From NCBI GenBank assembly GCA_050693895.1, contig JBOGWS010000082.1, positions 27,060-91,059 on the forward strand: DNA of 64,000 nt. The letters run 5' to 3'. Below, one piece after another: positions 1 to 8,415 of this stretch. Origin of the DNA: WHSV01 sp050693895. GTDB taxonomy: Bacteria; Actinomycetota; CADDZG01; WHSQ01. Each line of letters opens with the position of its first letter. Position 1 is the first letter of the stretch. A program made the position numbers and the translations under genes. Under the pieces are notes generated by a model. The model ran no database searches. It was not told the origin of the DNA and was given only the letters and a program-made list of their open reading frames with translations.

Positions 1-484
1 TTTGTGCTTGAAACCGCGTTTGTCGAACCAGCGTTGATACATGCGCAACAACATCTCGGCCCAGTCCTGGGAGTCGGTACCGCCCTCACCGGCATGCACC
101 TCGAAAATCGCCGGGTAATCGGCGAACTCGTCGCCCAACAACGCAACGACTTCGAGAACTGCGATGTCCGACTCCATCTCCTCGACGTCGCGCTCGACCT
201 CGCCGATCGACTCCTCGTCCGATTCCCCTTCTGCCAGCTCCAGAAGAACGAGCGCGTCGGATGTCCGCTGAACCAGTTGCTCGTACGAGTTGACGTCGTC
301 GGACAGCCGCGCAATCTCGGACATCGCTTTCTTTGCGGAGCTGGTGTCGTCCCAGAATTCGGGAGCTTCGCTGCTTCTTCTCAGGTCCTCAGCGCGCGCT
401 CGTTTCGCGTCGACGTCAAAGGTACTCCTTGATTTGTTCGAGCTTCTTGGTAATGGCTATCAGGCGTTCACTTGCGTCGTCCAT
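1..484 (-). CDS. prfB: Peptide chain release factor 2 (RF2), 5' part, expressed through a programmed +1 frameshift
   Basis: RF2 reads UGA and UAA stop codons and releases the finished peptide at the ribosome. The gene starts at ATG 484 and reads 22 codons to an in-frame TGA (418-416). After a +1 slip at CTT (421-419) it continues in the next frame to the window edge. The shifted frame contains the RF2 signature FEVHAGEGGTDSQDWAEMLL followed by RMYQRW. The slip site CTTTGAC has a Shine-Dalgarno-like AAGGAG just upstream, the arrangement known from E. coli and most bacterial prfB genes. The GGQ catalytic domain lies beyond the window. Simple gene callers will split or truncate this gene. Identity is very secure; the exact start is less so. 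Confidence 0.95.
415..432 (-). promoter_or_regulatory. prfB programmed +1 frameshift site
   Basis: Read on the minus strand, the site has an internal AAGGAG, a three-base spacer, CTT, the stop TGA and a following C. RF2 shortage lets the ribosome pause at the UGA and slip one base forward, so RF2 regulates its own synthesis. Both the stop context (UGAC) and the CUU slip codon match the canonical site. Confidence 0.93.
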
Positions 485-582
485 ATTGCCCGTGAGGGTA
501 CCTCCACCAGCCGGTCCCCAGTTCCTTCGCGTGCGGCCAATGGGGCCGAAACGTCGTCGTCCCGACCCCAGGCCCGCGATGG

Positions 583-2472
583 TTAGAGTCCAGCGCGCTC
601 CGCTGCTTCATGGCCCCCAACTATAGGAAGCGTCACTCTGCTCAGCTTCGTGGATAGCTCGATGTTGGCCTCGGTCTGGTCGGCGACACTCCCGTAGCTC
701 GGATAGCTCGCCACGACGATCACTCCAAGCCGGTGACCAGGCTTGAATACGTAGTCCTCGGGCAACAGCGGAAAGTCGAAGTTGTAGTCCTCGAAATGGA
801 CCAGAGGCTCGGGGTCCATATACGAGTAACGGTTGAGCCCATCGAGGATCCCCTTGGTCACTACCTCGCGCTCATCGGTGACGACGCGCTTCTCGGTCTG
901 CCGGTAACAGGGATCGTCGCTTGCGCTCGACTCGCCCCAGCAGTCCTCCGTCTCGAGGGTCCTAATGCCTTCGCCGCTGAACCTGTGGGCAACGCGCGTG
1001 TCGGTGCCGTAGTCGACCAGGATGGCGCCGAGGTTGGTGTCAGTTTGGTCGGCGGAGCCTCGCAACCTCACCACGGGTGTGCCGGTGAATTGCAGTGATT
1101 GATCGAGCGGCTCCGAGAGAAAGGCAAGCCGGTGGGGCTTGAGGATGCTCTCGTCGCTCACCATTGTCGTTTCGTTCTGGTTGGGGTTGTCCTGGAAGGA
1201 ACGCGTCGTGGGTTTGCCTCCAGCGGGAGTCAGCCCGACACCTCCCGCGCCGTTCGGATCACCAGGACGCAGCCATATGTGGGTGTCATCGGCGGCGGGA
1301 AGCGGCCACGATTCGTATGTCGCCCACACGTCTGCCTCGCGCTCGACGTCCGCTATTGGCTCATCCATGATCCCGTTGGGCACACCCTGCAGCCAGTAGT
1401 CGAACCAGCGGTGCAGGGTGCCCACCCATTCCTCGCGCCGGAAATCAAAGGGATCCACGTGCCCCGTCTGAGTGAGCCAAAGCTTGCGCGGCACATCGTT
1501 GGCTGCGAGGCCATCCCACCACTTGCTGAAGTGATCGGGCTTGACATTGTTGTCGTTGATTCCATGGACGACGAACACGCTCGCCTCGACGCTTCCGACA
1601 TGCGGGTTGTAGTCGCGCTCCGCCCAGAAGTCAGTGTAGTCACCGTGATCGTCTCCGTCGTTGGCGCTCATCTGGTCGCGAACCGGCTCGCAATGGTCGC
1701 GTCGATCCTCGTCGGTCACAGTGCGGGAGAGACCTGCCGCGTAGTCGTTGTTGCGCGTCCTGATTCCGCTGCTGCGCGTGTAGTCGTACCAGCTCGAGAT
1801 GGCAGAGATCGGAACGATCGTGGTCAGACCTTCGACGCCTGTTGCCGCGGTGGCGTTGGCCAGTGTCCCGTCGTACGACTTGCCGATCATTCCTGCTTTG
1901 CCGTTGTCCCACGTGGCGGTCACCACGTCCCCGGCCGCGTTGTAGGCGGACGCACGGCCGTTTAGCCAGTCGACGGCCACCTTCGCGCTCAGGTTGTCTT
2001 CTGTGCCACCCGTCACGGGGCATCCCGTGGAGTTGGCCGTCCCCACCATGTCGAGGAGGACCACGGCGTAGCCGCGCGGCACGAAGTAATTGTCGTAAAA
2101 CAGCGGCCAGCGGTCGAGAAGCCCATCACCGTCGGTGTCCTGTTTGCGCTCCGACTCGTTGCCGCGACCGAGCGTCGAGTAATACGGGCTCGCATCCATG
2201 ACGACGGGCACCTTCAAACCCTGCTCCGTCGCTTGGGGCCGCATGATGTCGAGAGCGATGCGATCGTTAACGCCGTCGGAGTCGGAGTCGAAGTTCGACT
2301 CGACCCACACACGTTCTCTGATGGCGTCCCCGTAACCGAAGACGGGCTGCGTGACACCGTCCTCCACGACGATCGTCGGAGACTGTTGTCGAGCTACGGC
2401 AGTCGCGGGGACTGCGAGCGTGCTCAAACCAATGACGAACGCGGCGATTGCGCGCGTCGATCGACCTCTCAT
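583..2472 (-). CDS. Secreted Xaa-Pro dipeptidyl-peptidase / CocE-family serine hydrolase (S15-like)
   Basis: This is a 629-residue exported alpha/beta hydrolase. It begins with a signal peptide (basic MRGRSTR, hydrophobic stretch to about residue 25, Ala-rich cleavage region). The catalytic triad can be placed: Ser199 in GKSYDG, Asp306 in GINDNN and His337 in QTGHVD. The C-terminal half (from about 390) looks like the jelly-roll domain typical of X-Pro dipeptidyl-peptidases and CocE esterases. An acidic DSDSDGVND segment near 62-70 and DTDGDG near 112 resemble calcium-binding loops. Likely role is extracellular peptide or ester hydrolysis; family membership is clear, the substrate is not. It lies downstream of secA on the same strand, separated by 93 bp. 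Confidence 0.85.
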   Translation of the reverse strand: MRGRSTRAIAAFVIGLSTLAVPATAVARQQSPTIVVEDGVTQPVFGYGDAIRERVWVESNFDSDSDGVNDRIALDIMRPQATEQGLKVPVVMDASPYYSTLGRGNESERKQDTDGDGLLDRWPLFYDNYFVPRGYAVVLLDMVGTANSTGCPVTGGTEDNLSAKVAVDWLNGRASAYNAAGDVVTATWDNGKAGMIGKSYDGTLANATAATGVEGLTTIVPISAISSWYDYTRSSGIRTRNNDYAAGLSRTVTDEDRRDHCEPVRDQMSANDGDDHGDYTDFWAERDYNPHVGSVEASVFVVHGINDNNVKPDHFSKWWDGLAANDVPRKLWLTQTGHVDPFDFRREEWVGTLHRWFDYWLQGVPNGIMDEPIADVEREADVWATYESWPLPAADDTHIWLRPGDPNGAGGVGLTPAGGKPTTRSFQDNPNQNETTMVSDESILKPHRLAFLSEPLDQSLQFTGTPVVRLRGSADQTDTNLGAILVDYGTDTRVAHRFSGEGIRTLETEDCWGESSASDDPCYRQTEKRVVTDEREVVTKGILDGLNRYSYMDPEPLVHFEDYNFDFPLLPEDYVFKPGHRLGVIVVASYPSYGSVADQTEANIELSTKLSRVTLPIVGGHEAAERAGL

Positions 2473-2565
2473 GGCTTCCCCCAGATGTCGTCATTCGCTG
2501 CCACCGTCAAACGAGGGGAGCCTACTAGCACGTCACTTGAAAGGAAAGGCTCTTGCCGAACGCGG

Positions 2566-5307
2566 CTAGAGCGGGTCGGCCCCCGGGCGGCCGTGGCACT
2601 GCTTGTACTTCTTGCCCGAACCGCAGGGACAGGGTGCGTTTCGCGGGATCTTCTCGGAGCGAGCTTGGGTGAAGGCCGATTCCTCCGCCCCCGGACCGGA
2701 CTCCTGCTCGTCATCGCCTCCCGTCGCAGGCGCCGCGGCACCGGTCGTGATGGGGACCCGGCGACGCTCCTGGCGCGTACGGGCGGGCTGGCGCTCGGTT
2801 CTCTGGACCGTCTCGACGTGAAACATGTAACGAGCGAAGTCGGCCTTGATGGCCTCCTGCATCCCGCCGAACATGTCGTACCCCTCACGCTGGTACTCGA
2901 CGAGGGGGTCCTTCTGCGCCATGGCCCGCAGCCCGATGCCCTCCTGGAGATAGTCCATCTCGTAGAGGTGCTCGCGCCAGCGATTGTCGATAACGTTGAG
3001 TAGAACGAGACGCTCGATGTTGCGCATCTGCTCTGGCCCGATCTCCTCCTCGCGCTTGGCATAGAACTCGAGCGCGTCGGCGAGGAATCGCTCTCGCACT
3101 TCGTCCTGGTCGGCGTTGGTCGTGTCGAAATCCTCGGGGGTGAGCGTCGTGGGCCACACCTCGCGCGCGCCGGCAAAGAGCTGCTCCCAATCCCATTCGT
3201 CGGCCAGGACGTCGGGATTCGTGTTCTGATCGACGATCCCCTCGACCACATCGGTCACGAGCTCGAGGGCGGTGTCTCGGAAGTCTTCGCCCTCGAGAAT
3301 GCTGCGTCGCTCGCTATAGATGACCTTGCGCTGCTTGTCCATGACCTCGTCGTACTTGAGGACGTTCTTACGAATCTCGAAGTTCTGGGACTCGACCTGC
3401 GTCTGAGCCCGCTCGATGGCCTTGCTGACCATCTTTGCCTCGATGGGAATGTCGTCGGGAATCTTGAGGCGCTCCATCACCCCCGCGATCCGATCGGACG
3501 CGAACAGCCTCATGAGGTCATCTTCGAGGCTTAGATAGAAACGGCTCTCGCCGGGATCGCCCTGACGTCCCGACCGACCTCGCAACTGGTTGTCGATGCG
3601 GCGAGAGTCGTGACGCTCTGTGCCCAGGACGTACAGTCCATCGGCTTTGAGCACTTCCTCGCGCTCGGCCGCGGTCTGCTTGCGGAACTTATCGAAGAGT
3701 GGGTTGAACTCGGTCTCGTAAGCGGCGCGGTCCTCGTCCGAGTACTCGTCGAGCATGTAAGCGTCCACGTCCCAGCCGCGCGCAACCATCTCTTGCTGGG
3801 CCATGCCCTCGGCATTACCTCCGAGAACGATGTCGACGCCACGACCGGCCATGTTCGTTGCCACCGTCACGGCGCCGAGCCGTCCCGCCTGCGCGACGAT
3901 CGCCGCTTCCTTCTCGTGGTTCTTCGCGTTCAGAACCGAGTGAGGAACGCCGCGCTTCGACAGAATGCGGCTGAGGATCTCGGATTTCTCGACCGAAACG
4001 GTGCCGATGAGGACCGGCTGGCCCTTTTCGTGTCGTTCCTTTAGGTCATCCGCAACCGCGCTCCACTTTGAATCCGCCGTTTTGTAGATGAGGTCCTGCT
4101 CGTCATCCCTGATCATGGGGCGGTTGGTCGGGATGGTCGCGACCTGGAGCCCGTAGATGTGATTGAACTCGGCCGCCTCGGTGAGCGCGGTACCGGTCAT
4201 TCCTGCGAGCTTGTCGTACATGCGGAAGTAGTTCTGCAGCGTGATCGTGGCGAGCGTCTGGTTCTCTTCTTTGATGCGCACGCCCTCTTTTGCCTCGATG
4301 GCCTGGTGCAGCCCCTCCGAGTAACGACGTCCGGCAAGGATGCGGCCCGTGAATTCGTCGACGATCTTGACCTCGCCGTGCTCGACGACGTATTCGACAT
4401 CTCGCTTGTAAAGCTCTTTGGATCGAATCGACTGCTCGAGGTGGTGGACCATGTCCACGTTGACGTGGTCGTAGAGATTCTCGACGCCGAGGATCTCCTC
4501 GACCTTAGCGATCCCCTCCTCGCTTATCGCGATGGTGCGCTTCTTCTCGTCGATCTCGTAGTGGACATCGCGCGATAGCCGCGGAGAGATCTTGGCGAAC
4601 TGCGTGTAGAGCTTCTGGGACTCCTGAACCGCGCCCGAGATGATCAGCGGCGTACGGGCCTCATCGACGAGGATCGAGTCCACCTCGTCCACGACCGCGA
4701 AACGGTGGCCACGCTGGACGAGACGGTCCTTGGTCGTGACCATGTTGTCGCGCAGATAGTCGAATCCAAACTCGTTGTTGGTTCCGTAGGTCACGTCGGC
4801 GGCGTACGCCTCGCGTCGCTGCTCCGAAGGCATCGAGTTTTGGATAAAACCCGTACGGAGCCCGAGGTAGCGATAGATCTGGCCCATCCACTCCGAGTCG
4901 CGCTTCACCAGGTAGTCGTTGACTGTGACGAGATGCACGCCCTCGCCGCCCAACGCGTTCAGGTAGACGGCCAGTGTTGCCGTTAGCGTCTTCCCTTCAC
5001 CGGTCTTCATCTCCGCGATCCAGCCGTAGTGGAGCGCGGCCCCGCCCATGAGCTGGACGTCGAAGTGGCGTTGCCCGAGGGCTCGCCATGCGGCCTCGCG
5101 CGTCACCGCGAAGGCCTCACCCATTAGGTCGTCGAGTTCCTCGCCCTGGTCGAGGCGCGCCCGGAACTCGGCCGTCTTGCCGCGAAGCTCGTCGTCCGTC
5201 AGGGCCTTGATGGCCTCTTCATGGGAGTTGACGACTGGAACGACGGCTTCGAGTGCCTTCAACTTCTTGCCCTCGCCCGCGGTGAGGAGCTTTTGAAAGA
5301 TGCTCAT
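2566..5307 (-). CDS. secA: Preprotein translocase ATPase SecA
   Basis: SecA is the motor that pushes unfolded preproteins through SecYEG. The 913-residue product has the normal length. It shows Walker A (MKTGEGKT, 100-107), the DEVD box (207-210), the preprotein cross-linking region, and a C-terminal zinc motif (Cys893, Cys895, Cys904, His905) that in other bacteria binds SecB or phospholipid. Start ATG 5307 is preceded by GGGGGGA about ten bases upstream. The gene follows an orphan response regulator by 38 bp and may be co-transcribed with it. No second secA is seen in this window. Confidence 0.98.
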   Translation of the reverse strand: MSIFQKLLTAGEGKKLKALEAVVPVVNSHEEAIKALTDDELRGKTAEFRARLDQGEELDDLMGEAFAVTREAAWRALGQRHFDVQLMGGAALHYGWIAEMKTGEGKTLTATLAVYLNALGGEGVHLVTVNDYLVKRDSEWMGQIYRYLGLRTGFIQNSMPSEQRREAYAADVTYGTNNEFGFDYLRDNMVTTKDRLVQRGHRFAVVDEVDSILVDEARTPLIISGAVQESQKLYTQFAKISPRLSRDVHYEIDEKKRTIAISEEGIAKVEEILGVENLYDHVNVDMVHHLEQSIRSKELYKRDVEYVVEHGEVKIVDEFTGRILAGRRYSEGLHQAIEAKEGVRIKEENQTLATITLQNYFRMYDKLAGMTGTALTEAAEFNHIYGLQVATIPTNRPMIRDDEQDLIYKTADSKWSAVADDLKERHEKGQPVLIGTVSVEKSEILSRILSKRGVPHSVLNAKNHEKEAAIVAQAGRLGAVTVATNMAGRGVDIVLGGNAEGMAQQEMVARGWDVDAYMLDEYSDEDRAAYETEFNPLFDKFRKQTAAEREEVLKADGLYVLGTERHDSRRIDNQLRGRSGRQGDPGESRFYLSLEDDLMRLFASDRIAGVMERLKIPDDIPIEAKMVSKAIERAQTQVESQNFEIRKNVLKYDEVMDKQRKVIYSERRSILEGEDFRDTALELVTDVVEGIVDQNTNPDVLADEWDWEQLFAGAREVWPTTLTPEDFDTTNADQDEVRERFLADALEFYAKREEEIGPEQMRNIERLVLLNVIDNRWREHLYEMDYLQEGIGLRAMAQKDPLVEYQREGYDMFGGMQEAIKADFARYMFHVETVQRTERQPARTRQERRRVPITTGAAAPATGGDDEQESGPGAEESAFTQARSEKIPRNAPCPCGSGKKYKQCHGRPGADPL

Positions 5308-5345
5308 GAAATCATTATCCCCCCGGTCCGAAGTTGGGCCGCGGG

Positions 5346-6035
5346 CTATTTGATGTCGAGCAGCTTCTCTCGGACGGCGTACACCACGGCCTCCATACGA
5401 GAGTGAAGGTGCAGCTTCTCGAGGATGTTGCGGACGTGGTTCTTGACCGTGTTCTCGCTGATGAAGAGCTCGGAGCCGATGTCCCTGTTGTTCATGCCCT
5501 TGGCCACGAGCTTGAGGACTTCGAGTTCGCGATCGGTGAGCCGGGGGCCGGGAACCTGGTTCCGCTCGTCCCGGCGCTTGACCATGGCGGCGAACTCGGT
5601 GAGCAGCTTGGACGCCATCGAGGGGGAAATGAGGCTCTGACCTGCATGTACCGAGCGGACCGCGTTGGCGACCTCTTCGATCGAGATCTCCTTCAGCAGG
5701 TAACCGGAGGCCCCCGCCTTGATGGCGTCGTAGAGGTCGGCCTCCTCGTCGGAGATCGTCAGCATCAGGATCCGGGTCGATGGGAGCGTGTCCTTGATCA
5801 GGCGGGTCGCCTCGATCCCGGAGCGCTTCGGCATCCGCACGTCCATCAGAACTACATCCGGCGTAGTCTCCTCGGCTTTGGTGAGCGCCTCGTGACCATC
5901 GGAGGCCTCGCCCACGACGTCGATGTCGGGCTCGCCCTCGAGGACCATCTGCAGCCCCCGCCTGAACAGCGCGTGGTCGTCGACGATGAGGACCTTGACG
6001 GCCTCGTTGCTCTCCGCTTGCGGCTGCTGTGCCAC
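5346..6035 (-). CDS. NarL/FixJ-family response regulator, orphan
   Basis: This is a 229-residue two-domain regulator. The receiver domain (about 12-130) has the acidic pair DD at 19-20, the phospho-acceptor Asp65 in LMDVRMP, and the conserved Lys in GYLLKE. A LuxR-type helix-turn-helix (about 165-229) carries LTDRELEVL and NRDIGSELFISENTVKNH. The start is GTG 6035, supported by AAGGGG six bases upstream. No histidine kinase lies nearby, so the partner is unknown. In many actinobacteria the secA neighbourhood holds the ribosome hibernation factor gene hpf at this place; here a response regulator occupies it. Confidence 0.93.
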   Translation of the reverse strand: MAQQPQAESNEAVKVLIVDDHALFRRGLQMVLEGEPDIDVVGEASDGHEALTKAEETTPDVVLMDVRMPKRSGIEATRLIKDTLPSTRILMLTISDEEADLYDAIKAGASGYLLKEISIEEVANAVRSVHAGQSLISPSMASKLLTEFAAMVKRRDERNQVPGPRLTDRELEVLKLVAKGMNNRDIGSELFISENTVKNHVRNILEKLHLHSRMEAVVYAVREKLLDIK

Positions 6036-6247
6036 CAGAACCCCTTTTTGCTTAGCTTGTTTGGTTGTGCTTTTCCAGTTCCTGTCGGCACAACCAGCCC
6101 GATGTGGTCCTTCCTGACCAGATTGTAGGGCCTAGCCCGGCGAAAAACCCTAAGCAATAAGTACTAGACCCGGCAGACCACCGAGAATGTTGGTGAAACA
6201 CCCAAAACCGGCATCGAGGGGCCGATTTTGCCTTTGCCTTGCGACTA

Positions 6248-6853
6248 TCAGGCCGAGCAGGCGGCCAGCACCTCGACTCGGGATGCGCCGGCCGCTCTCA
6301 GGGCCCGGGCGCAGGCCGAGGCCGTCGCCCCTGTGGTTACGAGATCGTCCACCAGCGCCACTCGCTCGGGACAATCCGTGGCCACGAAGGCCCCCTGCAG
6401 GTTGGCCCAGCGCTCGGCGGCTCCGAGCGAAGCCTGGTCCGGCCGTTCGCCCGTTCGACTCAGCAGCGGTTGGACGGGGAGTCCCAGCCCGCGACCGACC
6501 TCTGCGGCGATGACTCCCGCATGGTCGAGCCCCCGCCGGCGGTTGTCGGCCGGCCGGCCGGGAACCCAGGTGACCGCATCGGCCGTGAGACCCGAGGCCG
6601 CTACCTCATGGACGAGGGCGGCTGCAAGCGGCGCTGCGGCGCCTCGGTCGCCCCTGAGCTTCAAGTCGAGCACGAGCGACCTCGCTCCTGACTCGTAGGG
6701 CCATCCGACCACGACGTGATCGACGCCGGGCACCACAGGAACGTGGGCACTCCCCAGGCCTTGGCCGCACGCACGGCAGAGAGGCGAACCGGGTCGTTTG
6801 CAACTCGCGCAGCGGGACGGTGCCCCGAGAGCGACCAGCTCGAGCAATGACAT
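6248..6853 (-). CDS. comF: ComF-family phosphoribosyltransferase-like protein
   Basis: ComF proteins are linked to DNA uptake and resemble type I phosphoribosyltransferases. The N-terminal part has a four-Cys zinc finger (CASC and CRAC). The C-terminal part has the PRPP-binding loop VALVDDLVTTGATASAC. I chose ATG 6853, which gives 201 residues, because the family starts just before the zinc finger. An upstream in-frame start at 6934 would add a low-complexity leader. No clear ribosome-binding site precedes 6853, so translation may be leaderless. A 212-bp gap separates it from the response regulator. The actual function in this organism is not established. Confidence 0.85.
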   Translation of the reverse strand: MSLLELVALGAPSRCASCKRPGSPLCRACGQGLGSAHVPVVPGVDHVVVGWPYESGARSLVLDLKLRGDRGAAAPLAAALVHEVAASGLTADAVTWVPGRPADNRRRGLDHAGVIAAEVGRGLGLPVQPLLSRTGERPDQASLGAAERWANLQGAFVATDCPERVALVDDLVTTGATASACARALRAAGASRVEVLAACSA

Positions 6854-7036
6854 GGGCCGACAATATGGACCATCTGTGACGAAATACGTTGCGGCGGCTT
6901 GCATGCTCGCGAGAATGGCGTTACACAAGCTCACCGGAACGGACTGTGCTAGGCAGACCCGTCAGGAACAGGTCGCGAGGCCGACGCCCGACCTTGTCAC
7001 AGCGAACATCTTCGAAACGTGGAGGCGAGATTACTC

Positions 7037-7906
7037 ATGGAGTGGTGGCAGACAGTTCAAGACCTGTGGGACGTCTGGATCATTCAGACCGCGATCCAAG
7101 TCGCGCTCGTGCTCATCGTCGCCTTCATCCTCACGCGACTACTGCGACGCCTCACCACGAAGGTCGGCAACAAGGTCTCGCAGGACACGACTCCGATACG
7201 AGCTCTGCAGCGGACCGAGACTCTGACACGGGTGCTCTCTTCGGCCGGCATCGTCGTCATCTGGGTGATGGCCACGTTCTACATCCTCGGAGCGATCGGT
7301 GCCAACCTCGCTCCCTTGCTGGCATCCGTGGGAATCATCGGTCTTGCGGTCGGTTTCGGTGCACAGAATCTCGTGCGCGACGTGGTCAGCGGATTCTTCA
7401 TCCTGCTTGAGGATCAGTATGGGGTCGGCGACATCATCGAGATCAACGAGGTCGCTTCGGGGAAGGTCGAGACTCTGACGCTGCGCGTCACGGGCATGCG
7501 CGCTCTCGACGGCACCATGCACTTCGTTGCCAATGGTGAGATCACTCACATAGCGAACCGTTCCAAGGACTGGGCGCGAGCTGTCGTCGACGTGGGCGTT
7601 GCCTACAAGGAGAACTCGGAGAAGGTGCGCCGAACGCTCGAGAAAGTCTCGCTAACGACCAAGGAGGACAACCAACTGGGCCGGGCGATGTACGCGGCTC
7701 CGGAGATTCTCGGGATCGAGGTTTTGGCCGATTCGGAGGTCACGTGGCGCGTGGTCGTCGACACGAAACCGGGGAAGCAGTGGGAGGTCGGGCGCGCGCT
7801 GCGCGAACGGATCAAGGCGGCCTTCGACGAGGACGGTATCGAGATTCCCTTCCCCCATCAGGTGACGATCAGCGCCGAGGACAACGGGGCGAAAACCACG
7901 GTCTAA
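7037..7906 (+). CDS. MscS-family small-conductance mechanosensitive channel
   Basis: The 289-residue membrane protein is an MscS-type channel that would release solutes on osmotic downshock. Three N-terminal hydrophobic segments are visible (about 12-32, 70-90 and 98-120). The pore-lining TM3 region is followed by GLAVGFGAQNLVRDVVSG, the family signature, and then the beta domain with ...QYGVGDIIEI. I prefer ATG 7037 because GGAGG lies eleven bases upstream; an in-frame GTG at 7019 overlaps that site and is less likely. It is divergent from comF and ends eleven bases before a convergent gene. Confidence 0.92.
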   Translation: MEWWQTVQDLWDVWIIQTAIQVALVLIVAFILTRLLRRLTTKVGNKVSQDTTPIRALQRTETLTRVLSSAGIVVIWVMATFYILGAIGANLAPLLASVGIIGLAVGFGAQNLVRDVVSGFFILLEDQYGVGDIIEINEVASGKVETLTLRVTGMRALDGTMHFVANGEITHIANRSKDWARAVVDVGVAYKENSEKVRRTLEKVSLTTKEDNQLGRAMYAAPEILGIEVLADSEVTWRVVVDTKPGKQWEVGRALRERIKAAFDEDGIEIPFPHQVTISAEDNGAKTTV

Positions 7907-7917
7907 CCGGGGCGGAC

Positions 7918-8415
7918 CTACTCGCCGGTCGTGCCGTCGATCATCTCTCGCAGGATGTCCAGGTGGCCGTTGTGGCGAGCTGTTTCCTCGAGCATGTGCA
8001 CGAGGATCCATCGCAGCGAGCGAACCGACTTGGAGTTTCCCGCCGCATCATCGAGCGTAGCTTCAGCAGCGATTGCTCGGCTCTTATCGCACTCCAGCAT
8101 GTAGAAGTCGAAGACTGACTCTGCGGTCTCGTGCTCGTCGATTCGAAACTCGGCATCAGGGTCGTCCTCCTTCCAAGGAAACTCCACATCCCTTGCGGCA
8201 AAGACCTCCTGGAACCACCATCGCTCGACAAACCCAAGGTGCTTGACGATCCCCAACATGCTCGTGCCGGATACGACCATCGGCCGCCGCAACTCCTGCT
8301 CGGTCAGCCCGACGCACTTCATCACCACCGTCTGCCGGTGGTAGTCAAGAAATGCCTCGAGTGTCTCTTTCTCGGACGCGCTCGGTGGGGGTTCGACCCG
8401 AGTGTCCTGGGCCAA
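7918..8415 (-). CDS. DinB / DUF664 family protein
   Basis: The 165-residue product matches the DinB-like four-helix-bundle family, whose members often bind a metal through three histidines and act in thiol-dependent reactions. Candidate ligands are the His in IVKHLGFVERWW and two in the C-terminal EETARHNGHLDILRE. The start is TTG 8415, supported by AGGAGG eight bases upstream inside the end of ahcY; no ATG lies in a suitable place. It follows ahcY with no gap and is probably translationally coupled. The substrate is unknown. Confidence 0.85.
   Translation of the reverse strand: MAQDTRVEPPPSASEKETLEAFLDYHRQTVVMKCVGLTEQELRRPMVVSGTSMLGIVKHLGFVERWWFQEVFAARDVEFPWKEDDPDAEFRIDEHETAESVFDFYMLECDKSRAIAAEATLDDAAGNSKSVRSLRWILVHMLEETARHNGHLDILREMIDGTTGE

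Noticed and set aside
1..484. prfB as a frameshifted pseudogene
   Set aside because: The interruption coincides exactly with the canonical RF2 autoregulatory slip site.
1099..1965. Plus-strand open frame within the secreted peptidase gene
   Set aside because: No recognisable motifs; the opposite strand carries the complete catalytic triad and signal peptide.
6122..6127. -10-like TACAAT upstream of the response regulator (minus strand)
   Set aside because: No -35 box lies at a proper distance, so I do not report a promoter.
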